Shown here: piece after piece, positions 46,857 to 56,014 of the stretch | Numbering within the stretch: the first letter of the stretch is position 1 | How the letters are laid out: each line of letters opens with the position of its first letter | From: a bacterium BMS3Bbin14 | Lineage (GTDB): Bacteria > Desulfobacterota > Desulfobulbia > Desulfobulbales > Desulfobulbaceae | Direction: 5' to 3' | Assembly: GCA_002897615.1 (NCBI GenBank) | Contig: BDTX01000021.1 | Span: 245,044-309,043 of the forward strand | Length of the DNA: 64,000 bases | The notes under the pieces: generated by a model | What the model saw: only the letters and a program-made list of their open reading frames with translations | Database searches by the model: none | Told to the model about the DNA's origin: nothing | Translations under genes and position numbers: made by a program

Positions 46857-49721
46857 TTGTCCTCTTGTAAAAAAATAAACATCCTGCGCAATGTCCTGCG
46901 CGCATGTCTTGTCCTGGTCATGCTCGGCGGCCTCCTCGTCCTTTTTTACCTGCCATACCTCGCGGTCAAAAAGAAAACCATTGACGCCTTTAACCGGGAA
47001 CAGATGATGACGATCCGGCAGTCAGCCCTGGGACTGGAGCATTTTTTCTCCATGTACGGAAGGGCGCTCAACTATGGTGCGGCCCAGCCCCCGGTCATTC
47101 ATTTCAACGAGATCGGCCGGAGAATGATGACTGATTTTTACGCCATCCATAAGCCCTGGCTGATCGCCATTACCCGCCGTGACCGGAGCGGCAAGATTAT
47201 CTACCGGGTGCCGGTCGCTAGAGACGGCTCGGGCAGGGACACGGCCCGGAGGCCTCAATCTCCGGCCGGAGCCGCCTTTAGGAAACCTTTGCTCGGCGTG
47301 GTAATGGTTAGAGGGCATAAATACGTCCGCTTTTCCCGGCCGGTTTTCGAGAACAATCGCTTTGCCGGCAGCATCACTTTCCTTGTCTCCTTTGACAGCC
47401 TCGCCAAAAATTTTTTACAGACCATGAAAGAAAATCATGGCAAACGGTTCTGGCTGATCAATCAGAAAGGCATCGTCATCTTCTGCCCGCAGCACGAGGA
47501 TTTCGGCCGCCGGATCCGGAGCCTTGTCGCTGGTTCGTCGGGGTTCCAGAGCCTGACGGAAAAGATGACGGCCGGGGGGCGGGGCAGCGCGACCTTTATG
47601 TTCCGGCAAGAGGACGATCCCGGGAAGCGGATAAAATATCACGCCGTCTTCATGCCGATCACTCTGCCCGGGGGGCATTTCTGGTCCATTGCCGTTTCCA
47701 CCCCGGAAGACCAGGTTCTGGCCAACATGCAGGCCTTCCGCAACCAGTGGCTGGCGGCGGCGGCTCTCACGATCGGCGTGCTTTTTTTGCTCTGCTACGC
47801 CCTTAAACGGTCGATGAGCCGTGTTGATGATGAAAAAAGACAACGGGCCGCCGGCGAGCAGCTCCTCCGGCTGCTCGACATCAGTCCCATCGGCATCATT
47901 GTCTATGATGACAGGGGGCGTCTCAAATATGCCAACCGCTCAGTTGTCGATCTGTTCGGGGCCGGGAATGGAGACAACCTGATCGGCAGGAACATCTTTG
48001 CTTTTGTCCACCCGGACTATAAAAAAATGGTGCGAAATCGTTTCGCAGCTGTTCTGCGGGGGGAACCCACCGATCCGGCCGTCATCAAAATTATCCTGCC
48101 CGGCAAACTGGTCAAAGATGTTGAAATCACCTCCGCCCCTTTTGTTTTTTTCGACCGCAGTTGCGGGATGACGATCTTGCAGGACATTACGGAACGGCTC
48201 AAGGCCGAGAAAGAGCAGCAATTGCTTGCCACGGTTATTGAACATACCCGGGAATCCGTTGTCGTTACCGATGTGGAGGGCAATATCGAATATGTCAACC
48301 CGGCCTTCACCCGGATCACCGGCTACTCGCGGGACGAGGTCATTGGCCGCAACCAGCGGCTTCTGAAAAGCGGCGAACATGGCCAGGTTTTCTACGAGGA
48401 GATGTGGGCGACCCTGAAACGGGGTGCCGTCTGGGAAGGCCGCCTCATCAACCGCAGGAAGGACGGCTCGCTCTATACCGAACGGGTTTCGATTTCACCG
48501 GTGCGCGATGCGGCCGGCGCAATCACCCATTTCGTCGCAGTCAAGCGCGATATCTCCCATGAAGTTGCGCTGGAGATGCAGTTGCAGCAGGCCCAGAAGA
48601 TGGAGGCCATCGGCACGCTTGCCGGGGGGATCGCCCATGATTTTAATAATATCCTCGGGGCGATTATCGGCTTTACCGACATCTCGCTCATGCAGAGTAA
48701 ACCGGATTCCCCCATTTATAAAAATCTGCGGAATATCCGTAAAGCCGGACTCCGGGCCGCGGACCTGGTCCGGCAGATTCTTACCTTCAGCCGCCAGGCG
48801 GCCGGCAACCGGAAAATATCGGTTGCCATTGTCCCCCTGCTCAAGGAAAGCCTGAAATTGCTGCGCGCCTCTCTGCCGACAACCATTGAAATCGTCCGGC
48901 ATATCAATGTGCCCGAGGCCTTGGTGCTGGCGGACCCGGCGCAGATCCGGCAGATGATTATAAACCTCTGCACCAACTCCTTCCAGGCCATGCGCGAACA
49001 TGGCGGCGTCCTGACCGTCACCCTCGACAAACTGCCCGCCGGCCAGGGACCGGGAGCCGCCATATTGGCGGGAGGCCCCGGCATTGAACTTAAAGTCGAA
49101 GACACCGGCCCCGGCATGAGTCCGAGAATCATGGACCGTATCTTTGAGCCCTTTTTTACAACCAAGGATCCGGGGTCCGCCACCGGCCTGGGCCTGAGCG
49201 TCGTCCACGGCATTGTCCACGACCTGGGCGGTGAAATCACCGCGGAGTCGGATGAGCACCGCACCTGTTTCACGATCAGGCTGCCCGTCATTGAAAAACC
49301 GGTGGTGGTGCAGAACCTCGATGAGGACTCACTGCCGGGAGGCAGCGAATCGGTACTGATTGTGGATGACGAACAGCCTATCCGGGAAACCTGCCGGATG
49401 ATGCTGAGCCAGCTCGGCTACAGCGTCACCACCTCCGGTGACCCCCGGGAGGCACTGGCCATGATCAAGCGGCAAAAGGACCGTTTCGACCTGGTCATCG
49501 CCGACCAGACCATGCCGGGGATGACCGGCCTGGAACTCCTGCATGAAATACTCCGGATTCGGCCCGGTCTGCCGGTCATCCTCTGTACCGGTTTCAGTGA
49601 ACAGCTCAATGAAGAATCGGCCCTGCGAGAGGGGGCCCGGCAACTTCTTCTGAAGCCGGTGACCTTTATGCGGCTGGCCGAGTCGGTCCGTAACGTTCTT
49701 GACGCCAACCCCCCGGCCTGA
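46857..49721 (+). CDS. Hybrid sensor histidine kinase (dCache, PAS-PAS, HK, REC)
   Basis: The 954-residue membrane kinase has, in order, a membrane segment (about 13-33), an extracytoplasmic Cache-type sensor domain (about 40-285), a second membrane segment (about 297-317), two PAS domains (about 335-445 and 455-570), a HisKA domain with the phospho-accepting His in LAGGIAHDFNNILGAI (about 594), a HATPase domain (DTGPGM, then GLGLSVVHGIV) and a C-terminal receiver with the phospho-Asp in LVIADQTMPGMTG (about 883). No separate response regulator is adjacent. The start is a TTG preceded by AAAAAGG; no better start keeps the first membrane segment. Confidence 0.9.
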   Translation: MSSCKKINILRNVLRACLVLVMLGGLLVLFYLPYLAVKKKTIDAFNREQMMTIRQSALGLEHFFSMYGRALNYGAAQPPVIHFNEIGRRMMTDFYAIHKPWLIAITRRDRSGKIIYRVPVARDGSGRDTARRPQSPAGAAFRKPLLGVVMVRGHKYVRFSRPVFENNRFAGSITFLVSFDSLAKNFLQTMKENHGKRFWLINQKGIVIFCPQHEDFGRRIRSLVAGSSGFQSLTEKMTAGGRGSATFMFRQEDDPGKRIKYHAVFMPITLPGGHFWSIAVSTPEDQVLANMQAFRNQWLAAAALTIGVLFLLCYALKRSMSRVDDEKRQRAAGEQLLRLLDISPIGIIVYDDRGRLKYANRSVVDLFGAGNGDNLIGRNIFAFVHPDYKKMVRNRFAAVLRGEPTDPAVIKIILPGKLVKDVEITSAPFVFFDRSCGMTILQDITERLKAEKEQQLLATVIEHTRESVVVTDVEGNIEYVNPAFTRITGYSRDEVIGRNQRLLKSGEHGQVFYEEMWATLKRGAVWEGRLINRRKDGSLYTERVSISPVRDAAGAITHFVAVKRDISHEVALEMQLQQAQKMEAIGTLAGGIAHDFNNILGAIIGFTDISLMQSKPDSPIYKNLRNIRKAGLRAADLVRQILTFSRQAAGNRKISVAIVPLLKESLKLLRASLPTTIEIVRHINVPEALVLADPAQIRQMIINLCTNSFQAMREHGGVLTVTLDKLPAGQGPGAAILAGGPGIELKVEDTGPGMSPRIMDRIFEPFFTTKDPGSATGLGLSVVHGIVHDLGGEITAESDEHRTCFTIRLPVIEKPVVVQNLDEDSLPGGSESVLIVDDEQPIRETCRMMLSQLGYSVTTSGDPREALAMIKRQKDRFDLVIADQTMPGMTGLELLHEILRIRPGLPVILCTGFSEQLNEESALREGARQLLLKPVTFMRLAESVRNVLDANPPA

Positions 49722-49750
49722 TCCGGGATTGCCAGGTTCCCTGGTCAGGA

Positions 49751-50926
49751 CTATTTCATCCGCACCCGGCCATCCGCGCCCCGCCTGCCGATGATGGCCG
49801 GTTTGAGCCGGCGGCGCAGTTTGCCCTTCAGCAGGAAACGATGCAGCCAGGTCAGGGGCGGGCGGGCAACCCTGACCTGGTCCGCCAGGGTCTTGTCAGG
49901 ATCAAAAAAAAGGTCCAGGACATGACTGACTGTCGTCCTGCGTCCCAGCAGGTGTACGCAGCCGGCACAGTAGGTGATGATCCGCCGGCCGGCGGCCTCC
50001 TGCTCTCTTATCCGGCCCCAGTTGTCGGCAAACTGCGGGGCCAGGCAGCCAGCCGCTCCACCCTCGCCGCAGCAGACGGTAGTCGTTCCGTGATGCGGCA
50101 TCTCCTCGACCTGCAAGCCCCGGGCGGCAATCAGTTTGCGAACCGCCTCGTGAATATGAGTCTCATTCCGTACCGAGCAGGGGTCGTGTACGGTCACTGT
50201 CGCCGGGTACTGTGCCGGGCCGCCGATATCGCGGCCGGCCAGATCCTCGTAGAGCGTCCGCACGGTTATCTTGCCGCCGTAATCACGCCACATGGTGTAA
50301 CAGCTCGGGCAGGCCACCAGGACGTTTCGCACGCCATCCGCCTGCAACGCCCTGACCAGCTCGCCGAACACGTCGGCACTGTGCCGGGTTCGTCCCAGGC
50401 TGTGGGACGGCTTGGTGCAGCAATCCAGGACAACGCCGAGCGCGGGAATCGTACGCTCGAGGTGTTCGTAAAGCTGGAGAATTCGCCGGGGCCGGGTGCC
50501 GGCGAGGCTGCAGCCGGGGAAGAAAACCGTATCGCACCCCGTCGGCAGTCCGTACCAGGACAGAAGCGGCGAGCCGCCCCAGCGTTCATAGCTGATTAGG
50601 CCCCGATGCCGTCGGAACCGGCCTTGACCGCGGCGCACCGCCTCCCGGCGCATTTCGGCAAACATCGCCGCCGGGTCGATGTCCTGGGGGCAGACGGACG
50701 TGCACAGGCCGCAGAGACTGCAGGCAAAGACCCCCCGCAGGTCCGGCCGCCCGGCCAGGGCCTCTTCGGCAAACCCCCTGGGCATGCCGTTTGCCTGGAG
50801 AAACCGGCATGCTTTCCGGCAGCGGCCGCATTCGATGCAACCTTGGGCCACCATTGTATACAGTACTACAATGTTGCCCGATCCTTCCTGTTTCTGTAAG
50901 GTTTTATCTTTACTTTCTGACATCAT
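49751..50926 (-). CDS. (Fe-S)-binding protein with CCG domains (HdrD/GlpC-like)
   Basis: The 391-residue soluble protein has two [4Fe-4S] motifs, CIECGRCRKAC (about 30-40) and CSLCGLCTSVC (about 69-79), then two cysteine-rich CCG domains (DCCTKPSHSLG near 168; TVCCGEGGAAGC near 285). This is the layout of heterodisulfide-reductase subunit D and of GlpC-like electron-transfer subunits. No flavin or membrane partner is next to it, so the electron donor and acceptor are unknown. Repeat copy H lies about 44 bp upstream of the start. Confidence 0.9.
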   Translation of the reverse strand: MMSESKDKTLQKQEGSGNIVVLYTMVAQGCIECGRCRKACRFLQANGMPRGFAEEALAGRPDLRGVFACSLCGLCTSVCPQDIDPAAMFAEMRREAVRRGQGRFRRHRGLISYERWGGSPLLSWYGLPTGCDTVFFPGCSLAGTRPRRILQLYEHLERTIPALGVVLDCCTKPSHSLGRTRHSADVFGELVRALQADGVRNVLVACPSCYTMWRDYGGKITVRTLYEDLAGRDIGGPAQYPATVTVHDPCSVRNETHIHEAVRKLIAARGLQVEEMPHHGTTTVCCGEGGAAGCLAPQFADNWGRIREQEAAGRRIITYCAGCVHLLGRRTTVSHVLDLFFDPDKTLADQVRVARPPLTWLHRFLLKGKLRRRLKPAIIGRRGADGRVRMK

Positions 50927-50969
50927 TCAGTATAAATTATTGTTTATATGTTTCTGAGTCTATAATCGT

Positions 50970-51102
50970 TCGATAACGGCGCAAATGCGCCGTTATCGAC
51001 AGCCCCGCATGGCGGCGCGGTGACGGAAAATGAGTTTATTCAGCAATAATGCCATAGATTCCACATATTGTATGGAATATCACCTCAAGCTGTCACGGAT
51101 TC
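50970..51102 (-). repeat. Interspersed TIR repeat, copy H (one end lost)
   Basis: In the minus orientation this has the intact end (GAATCCGTGACAGCTTGAGG, matching 51083-51102), the AT-rich core and the GC-rich hairpin. It then stops at a 28-bp palindrome (50970-50997, halves of CGATAACGGCGCA and TGCGCCGTTATCG). The other terminal repeat is missing. It lies in the divergent region between the Fe-S gene and ccdA. Confidence 0.85.
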
Positions 51103-51219
51103 AGGATATTGTCTGCCTCTGAGTCTGCATTTACCTGATCTCGAAGCAAATTTTCGTTTCCTGACGGACACTGGCCGATCACCGGGCAGGCAATCACGCA
51201 GAGTGCGGGGAAATTTCTT

Positions 51220-51257
51220 GTCATAAACATATAAAGGTCTATTTATATGTTTATGAC
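51220..51257. promoter_or_regulatory. Perfect 16-bp inverted repeat upstream of ccdA
   Basis: GTCATAAACATATAAA (51220-51235) and its exact complement (51242-51257) flank a six-base spacer. The site is AT-rich and lies about 70 bp before the ccdA start. It could be an operator for a dimeric regulator or a transcript hairpin. Confidence 0.6.
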
Positions 51258-51327
51258 ATTGTGCTTTTTTGCTCCTGCTCCGAGAGGGAACCGGATTCTT
51301 ATTTCATAAAAACCGCTCAGGACGAAT

Positions 51328-52026
51328 ATGGAACATTTTCTCAGCCAGATGACGACGTACCTGCAGACCTCCTTGCTGCTCTCATTTGCTGCCGCTTACC
51401 TGGGCGGCCTGCTGGCCAGCCTGACGCCCTGCGTCTATCCGATGATCCCCCTGACCGCGGGCGTGATCGGCAACACCAACCTGGGCGGCTCCAAACTGCG
51501 GGGCTTCTTCCTCTCCCTGGCTTATGTAACCGGCATGGCCGTGACCTATGCCCTGCTGGGAATCTTTGCCGCGGCTACCGGCCATTTTTTCGGCGCCATC
51601 AGCACCAATCCCTGGGTTTTTCTCCTGGTGGGCAATATTATCCTCTTCTTCAGCCTGAGCATGCTCGGCGTCTGCAACATCCCTTCCTTCGGGCCGAGAG
51701 GACGGATCAAGATCAATGGCTTTTCCGGTGTCTTTGCGCTGGGCCTGGCCTCGGGCCTGGTGTCCAGTCCCTGCACCGCGCCGGTACTGGGCGTGCTGCT
51801 GACCTATGTTGCCACGACTCGAAACCTGCTGCTGGGCGGCTCCCTGCTCTTTGTCTTTGCCTTCGGCATGGGGGCGATCCTGCTGGTCGTCGGCACTTTT
51901 TCCGGCCTGCTCGTCTCCATCCCCCGCTCCGGGCGATGGACCGTCGCCATGAAAATAACGCTTGCCCTGTTTATGATCGGCCTGGCAGAGTACTTCTTTA
52001 TTCAGGCCGGTAAAATGCTGATATGA
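51328..52026 (+). CDS. CcdA/DsbD-type thiol-disulfide transmembrane transporter
   Basis: The 232-residue protein has six membrane segments and the two redox cysteines of the DsbD transmembrane family, in SLTPCVYPMIPL (about residue 37) and SSPCTAPVLGV (about 150). Such proteins move electrons from cytoplasmic thioredoxin to periplasmic thiol proteins. A thioredoxin-like gene follows 52 bp downstream, the usual partner. The start is the ATG at 51328. Confidence 0.9.
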   Translation: MEHFLSQMTTYLQTSLLLSFAAAYLGGLLASLTPCVYPMIPLTAGVIGNTNLGGSKLRGFFLSLAYVTGMAVTYALLGIFAAATGHFFGAISTNPWVFLLVGNIILFFSLSMLGVCNIPSFGPRGRIKINGFSGVFALGLASGLVSSPCTAPVLGVLLTYVATTRNLLLGGSLLFVFAFGMGAILLVVGTFSGLLVSIPRSGRWTVAMKITLALFMIGLAEYFFIQAGKMLI

Positions 52027-52078
52027 ACATCCGCACTTCATTTAATTATTTTACTTTACTATTGGGAGTACAATCACC

Positions 52079-52567
52079 ATGAGAAAAAAATGGTCGTATA
52101 CACTCATCCTGGCCCTGATCCTTGTTCTGCCGACTGCCTCTTTCGCCCAGCGGGTCGGCAGTAAACTCAAGCCTTTCGCGGCCACAAAAACCATGGCCGG
52201 CAACACCATCAACATGCAGGAGATGATCGGGACCAAGCCGATCATGCTCGTCTTCTGGGCGTCCTGGTGCCCCAACTGTTTACACGAGGTCCCCAGGATT
52301 AATCAGCTGAAAAAAATCTATGGCAAAAAAGGCATGGAATTTATCGGGATCAACGTGGGGCGCAACGATTCCGAAACCAGGGCGGCCTTGTTTATCAAGA
52401 AAACCGGCATGACCTACCCGGTTGTTTTCGATCGTGATTTAAAGATAATCAGGCAGTATATGATTATTGCCGTGCCGACCGTCATTGTGGCCGACCGTAA
52501 AGGTATCATCGTCTATCGCGGCCACGGCATCCCCGAAGAGCAGATCCTCGATAAAGCCGTTAAGTGA
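52079..52567 (+). CDS. TlpA/ResA-like periplasmic thioredoxin
   Basis: The 162-residue protein has a signal peptide (about 1-22), the redox motif ASWCPNCLHE (CxxC at about 61-64) and the conserved cis-proline loop (AVPTVIVADRKG). It is likely reduced by the CcdA-type protein encoded just upstream and may act in cytochrome c maturation or repair of periplasmic thiols. Target proteins cannot be inferred here. Confidence 0.88.
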   Translation: MRKKWSYTLILALILVLPTASFAQRVGSKLKPFAATKTMAGNTINMQEMIGTKPIMLVFWASWCPNCLHEVPRINQLKKIYGKKGMEFIGINVGRNDSETRAALFIKKTGMTYPVVFDRDLKIIRQYMIIAVPTVIVADRKGIIVYRGHGIPEEQILDKAVK

Positions 52568-53315
52568 GCCGGACGCCGCGTTGGCGGCCGGGCGGGCTTG
52601 AGCCTTCCGGCCGGCGAAGAAGTCCGGCCAGGTCTTCCCGGCTGAGCCGCTTCAGGACAGAGGCGTCATCCTGGCTGAGAATATCCCGGGCCAGCGCCTT
52701 TTTTCCCTCGATCAGGGCGTGGATCTTCTCCTCCAGTGTGCCCAGGGTGACCAGTTTGATAACCTGGACAACGTGCTTTTGCCCCATCCTGTGCACCCTG
52801 GCCGTTGCCTGCTCTTCCCGGGCCGGATTCCACCAGCGGTCATAATGGACGACCACCTGGGCTGCGGTCAGGTCGATACCCACTCCGCTGGCCAGCAGGC
52901 TGGCGCAGCACACCATGCATGACTTTTCAGTGTTGAACCGTTTAATGGCCTGCTGCCGCGCTCCGGGAGACAGGTGGCCGCGCAGCGCCGCGTACTCCAC
53001 GCCCTGAGCGTCCAGGTATGATTCGAGGATATCGAGCATCCTGGTGAACTGGCTGAAGACGACGACCTTTTTGTCCCCGGCCCGGCACTCCTCCAGCAGT
53101 TCCAGCAGCAGATCCCATTTGCCGCTTTCATACATGCCCCAGTCTCTGCTCCCTTCAAGCAGGCAGGGATGATCGCATATCTGTTTGAGCCGGGTGATGA
53201 TGGCGAGGATGCCGATATAGTGTCGCCCCTCGTTCCGGCCGTCCAGGAGATCATCTACCAGCGGGGTCGAGCTGTCGACAACCTGCCGGTACAGCCCGAC
53301 CTGGTCGTCACTCAA
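52560..53315 (-). pseudogene. SNF2-family helicase, C-terminal fragment
   Basis: The open frame encodes about 250 residues of the second RecA-like domain of an SNF2/RapA-type helicase: FSQFTRMLDILESYL, then ALRGHLSPGARQQAI, LLASGVGIDLTAAQ and HYDRWWNPAREEQATARVHRMGQ. The Walker A and DEAH parts that such proteins need are absent upstream. The apparent TTG start falls at the expected boundary before the domain, where a different frame stops (TTGA overlap). I read this as the remnant of a larger gene after deletion. A domain-only protein is the alternative. Confidence 0.75.
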
Positions 53316-53524
53316 CCGGCAGCCGAGTCGTTAAAAACCGCGCCCACCCCGGAGCGATACAGAACAAACCGGCCGACGGCACCATGTATGAGCAGAGCCA
53401 GGCCTTCCTGCAGGGTATCGCGGTCAAACCATGGTTTGAGGGCGACGGCCGTTTCCAGGGGCAGGAGCCGCCGGCCGGCCAGGGGCCAGGCGCAGTCGAT
53501 TGCGTCAACAAGCGAACCTGCCAT
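53312..53524 (-). pseudogene. Short open frame between tolC and the SNF2 fragment
   Basis: This encodes about 70 residues (MAGSLVDAIDCAWPLAGRRL, ending GAVFNDSAAG). It starts seven bp after the tolC stop and ends overlapping the start of the SNF2 fragment in another frame. It may be the N-terminal stub of the same helicase gene after an internal deletion. The sequence itself does not show a known domain, so this is inference from position. Confidence 0.4.
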
Positions 53525-53530
53525 GGCCGG

Positions 53531-54949
53531 CTACTTTTCAGGGCCGTTGTTGGCCGGTGTTCCTGTCTGCTTCTCAAACCGGGCCAGGTTGCGGCCGGTG
53601 GCGGCCAGCAGGTTCTGGCGGGCCAGGTGAAAGGCGACCAGGGCCTGGGCCAGGCGGCTGTGGGTGGTGGTCAGGTCACGCTGGGCCTCGTTGAGCCGCA
53701 CCAGTGAAGCCTCGCCCGCCTCATACTCATTCTTGGCCAGGTCACGATTTTCCGCCACCAGCTTGACGCTGTCCCGTTGCAGCCGTACCTGCTCCCGGGC
53801 GGCGGCGAGCCTTGCTATATCCTGGCGGATCTCGGCTGCGACCCGGTTGCGAAGATCGGCCAGGGTAAAGCCGGTCTCCCGCTGCTTCTGCCGGGCCGCG
53901 AACAGCCGGGCCCGGTCCGCGCCGCCGGCAAACAGGTTCCAGGCCAGGTTCAGCGACACGGTGTTGCCGAAATCCTCGCTGCTCAGGGCCGCATCACCAA
54001 GACGCACGCCGTTGACCGCCCCGGCCAGCTGCAGTTTCGGATAAAACGGGGCTCTGGCCGCCCCTGTTGCCGCCTCGCTCCCGTGCAGCTGCATCTCCAG
54101 GCGCTGGACATCCGGGCGCCGGGCGAGGGCCTCGGCGATCAACGGTTCCGGGTTTTCCTCGTGGCCGCCGGTGTCAAGGTTCCTGTTGAGAGGAGCCAGG
54201 TCGAGCCCCGGCGGCAGAACGGCACCGGGAAGGCCCAGGAGGGCCGCCAGGCCGTACCCTGCCGCTTCAAACTCCCGGGCGGCCAGCATCAGGCTCGTTT
54301 TCGCGGAATTGATCTGGACCTTGATGTTGAGGACATCGCCCCAGGCCCCGGTACCGACCTTGTACCTGTTTTCGGCGTCCCGGAGCTGCTGGTCGTAAAA
54401 ATTTTTATCCGCCCTGGCGATCCGGACCTTGGTCTGGGCCAGCTGCGCGTTCAAAAAGGCTCGCGCCACCGCGGAAATCAGCAGGCGCCGGGCATCCCGC
54501 CGGGCGTCCCGGGCGGATTTTTCACCAAAGCTTGCCTGTTGCCGGTTAAACGAACGGTAAAAGCCGTCAAAGAGCACCCAGGCGGCCTGGATGCCGGCGG
54601 TATACTCATCATAGCTTTGTCCGCCTGACTGCGGGTAGGAAGCGGCGGCCGACGATAACAGCAAGAATGAATCAGGCAACCTGACATGACTGCCGCTGAC
54701 AGACAGATCCAGGCTCGGCCACCAGGCCGCTGCCGCCTGCCGGACCCGGGCGCGTGCCTGCCGGACCCTGGCCATGGCCGCCGCCATGGACGGATTGTCC
54801 TTCAGGGCGATACCCTGGGCCGTTGCCAGGTCCAGGGTCTTGATCCCCGACAAGTCCCGGGCCGCGGCTGCCGGCTGCTCATTTCCCTGTGCACCTCCCG
54901 CGGCCAGCAACACGAAGATCAGCACAAAAATATATGGTTTCATTCTCAC
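53531..54949 (-). CDS. TolC family outer-membrane efflux protein
   Basis: The 472-residue protein has a signal peptide (about 1-22) and two homologous halves of long alpha-helical coiled coil typical of TolC/OprM (ARVRQARARVRQAAAAWWPS; later the GEASLVRLNEAQRDL repeat). It would form the outer-membrane tunnel of an efflux pump or type I secretion system. No pump or adaptor gene is next to it. The only downstream neighbour is the decayed SNF2 gene. Confidence 0.9.
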   Translation of the reverse strand: MRMKPYIFVLIFVLLAAGGAQGNEQPAAAARDLSGIKTLDLATAQGIALKDNPSMAAAMARVRQARARVRQAAAAWWPSLDLSVSGSHVRLPDSFLLLSSAAASYPQSGGQSYDEYTAGIQAAWVLFDGFYRSFNRQQASFGEKSARDARRDARRLLISAVARAFLNAQLAQTKVRIARADKNFYDQQLRDAENRYKVGTGAWGDVLNIKVQINSAKTSLMLAAREFEAAGYGLAALLGLPGAVLPPGLDLAPLNRNLDTGGHEENPEPLIAEALARRPDVQRLEMQLHGSEAATGAARAPFYPKLQLAGAVNGVRLGDAALSSEDFGNTVSLNLAWNLFAGGADRARLFAARQKQRETGFTLADLRNRVAAEIRQDIARLAAAREQVRLQRDSVKLVAENRDLAKNEYEAGEASLVRLNEAQRDLTTTHSRLAQALVAFHLARQNLLAATGRNLARFEKQTGTPANNGPEK

Positions 54950-55070
54950 ACCTTAATCAGCTTATGGGCGGAGTTATGCCATTTCTCCGCAGGTACCTGA
55001 ATAGTTTTCATTGTTTTGCAACCGTCCCGGCAAGCCGCCTTAGGTTGCGAATCCGGACAGGCGCCAGCTG

Positions 55071-55382
55071 CTAGCGGCGCCGGCCCCAGAGGGGGTCCTG
55101 GCCGAAGCGGTCCAGCCACCAGTCTTCGGCATCCACGATGTCGCTGTCACCCGGCTTCAGGGGAAAACGGTATTTCCGGCAGTAGCGCATGAGCAGCTCG
55201 TAGGCCTCGGTCAAGCGGTAGATCATCTCGGTATTTGCTTTTGCGGCAGCAGTGGTCGTATCCGGATGATATTTTTTACAGAGCCGGCGGTAGGCCCGTT
55301 TTATCTCGTCCGTGGTTGCCCGGTCGCCGAGGCCGAGCAATTCCCGGGCCTGATCGAGACCCTGCCATTCCTTCCTGTTCAC
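55071..55382 (-). CDS. J-domain protein
   Basis: The protein of about 103 residues consists of one DnaJ-type J domain: LDQARELLGLGDRATTDEIK, then CKKYHPDTT with the invariant HPD. A short tail has no zinc finger or substrate-binding part. I place the start at the GTG at 55382, which overlaps the plsY stop by four bases (GTGA). The longer frame upstream is a shadow of plsY. Single J-domain proteins of this kind stimulate DnaK in specialised tasks; the client is unknown. Confidence 0.82.
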   Translation of the reverse strand: MNRKEWQGLDQARELLGLGDRATTDEIKRAYRRLCKKYHPDTTTAAAKANTEMIYRLTEAYELLMRYCRKYRFPLKPGDSDIVDAEDWWLDRFGQDPLWGRRR

Positions 55383-55996
55383 CGGGTCCGCCCTGGCTTT
55401 TTCTTCCAGCTCTTCTCGGTACCGCTCAGCAGGCGACCGATATTCCGATAGTGCCTGATCCAGATCATCACCACGACCCCTGCTGCCAGCCAGAGTTTCC
55501 AGGGCGGCTCGGCCAGGAGAAAAAGACCCGGAATCATCGCCGCCGAACCGAGCAGTGAACCCAGCGAGACAAAACCGGACAGCCGGACAGCGACCACGAA
55601 GACCGCCAGGCAGAGCACCACGGCCAGGGGCGCCAGGTAGAGAAAGACACCAAGCCCGGTGGCCACGCCCTTGCCGCCCTTGAAACCGAGATAAACGGGA
55701 AACATGTGACCGGCCACCGTGGCCGCGCCGCACAGTCCAATTGCCAGGTTAGCCTCGGGGCCGCCGGCCAGAATCCGGCCGGCTATGAATATGGGCAGGA
55801 AACCCTTGGCGACATCGGCCAGCAGGGTGAGAACGCCGAGTTTCCGGCCGAGAAGACGGGTAACATTCGTGGCCCCGATGTTCTGGCTGCCCTGTTGACG
55901 GATATTCACTCCGCTGCCCAGGGACAGCAACAGGCCAAAGGGAATGGCGCCGACCAGGTAGGAGGCGATGATCAGCAGCAAGGCGGTCAGGGGCAT
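55379..55996 (-). CDS. plsY: Glycerol-3-phosphate acyltransferase PlsY
   Basis: PlsY transfers acyl groups from acyl-phosphate to glycerol 3-phosphate in the inner membrane. The 205-residue protein has about six membrane segments and the conserved loops AIPFGLLLS, GSQNIGATNVTRLLG (acyl-phosphate/G3P binding) and GFKGGKGVATGLG. It precedes the J-domain gene, with translational overlap. Confidence 0.95.
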   Translation of the reverse strand: MPLTALLLIIASYLVGAIPFGLLLSLGSGVNIRQQGSQNIGATNVTRLLGRKLGVLTLLADVAKGFLPIFIAGRILAGGPEANLAIGLCGAATVAGHMFPVYLGFKGGKGVATGLGVFLYLAPLAVVLCLAVFVVAVRLSGFVSLGSLLGSAAMIPGLFLLAEPPWKLWLAAGVVVMIWIRHYRNIGRLLSGTEKSWKKKPGRTR

Positions 55997-56014
55997 GGTA
56001 TCTCGTAAACAGGA

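Noticed and set aside
46636..46878. 80-codon plus-strand open frame between recC and the kinase
   Set aside because: Low-complexity composition, no ribosome site, and overlap with the kinase start region.
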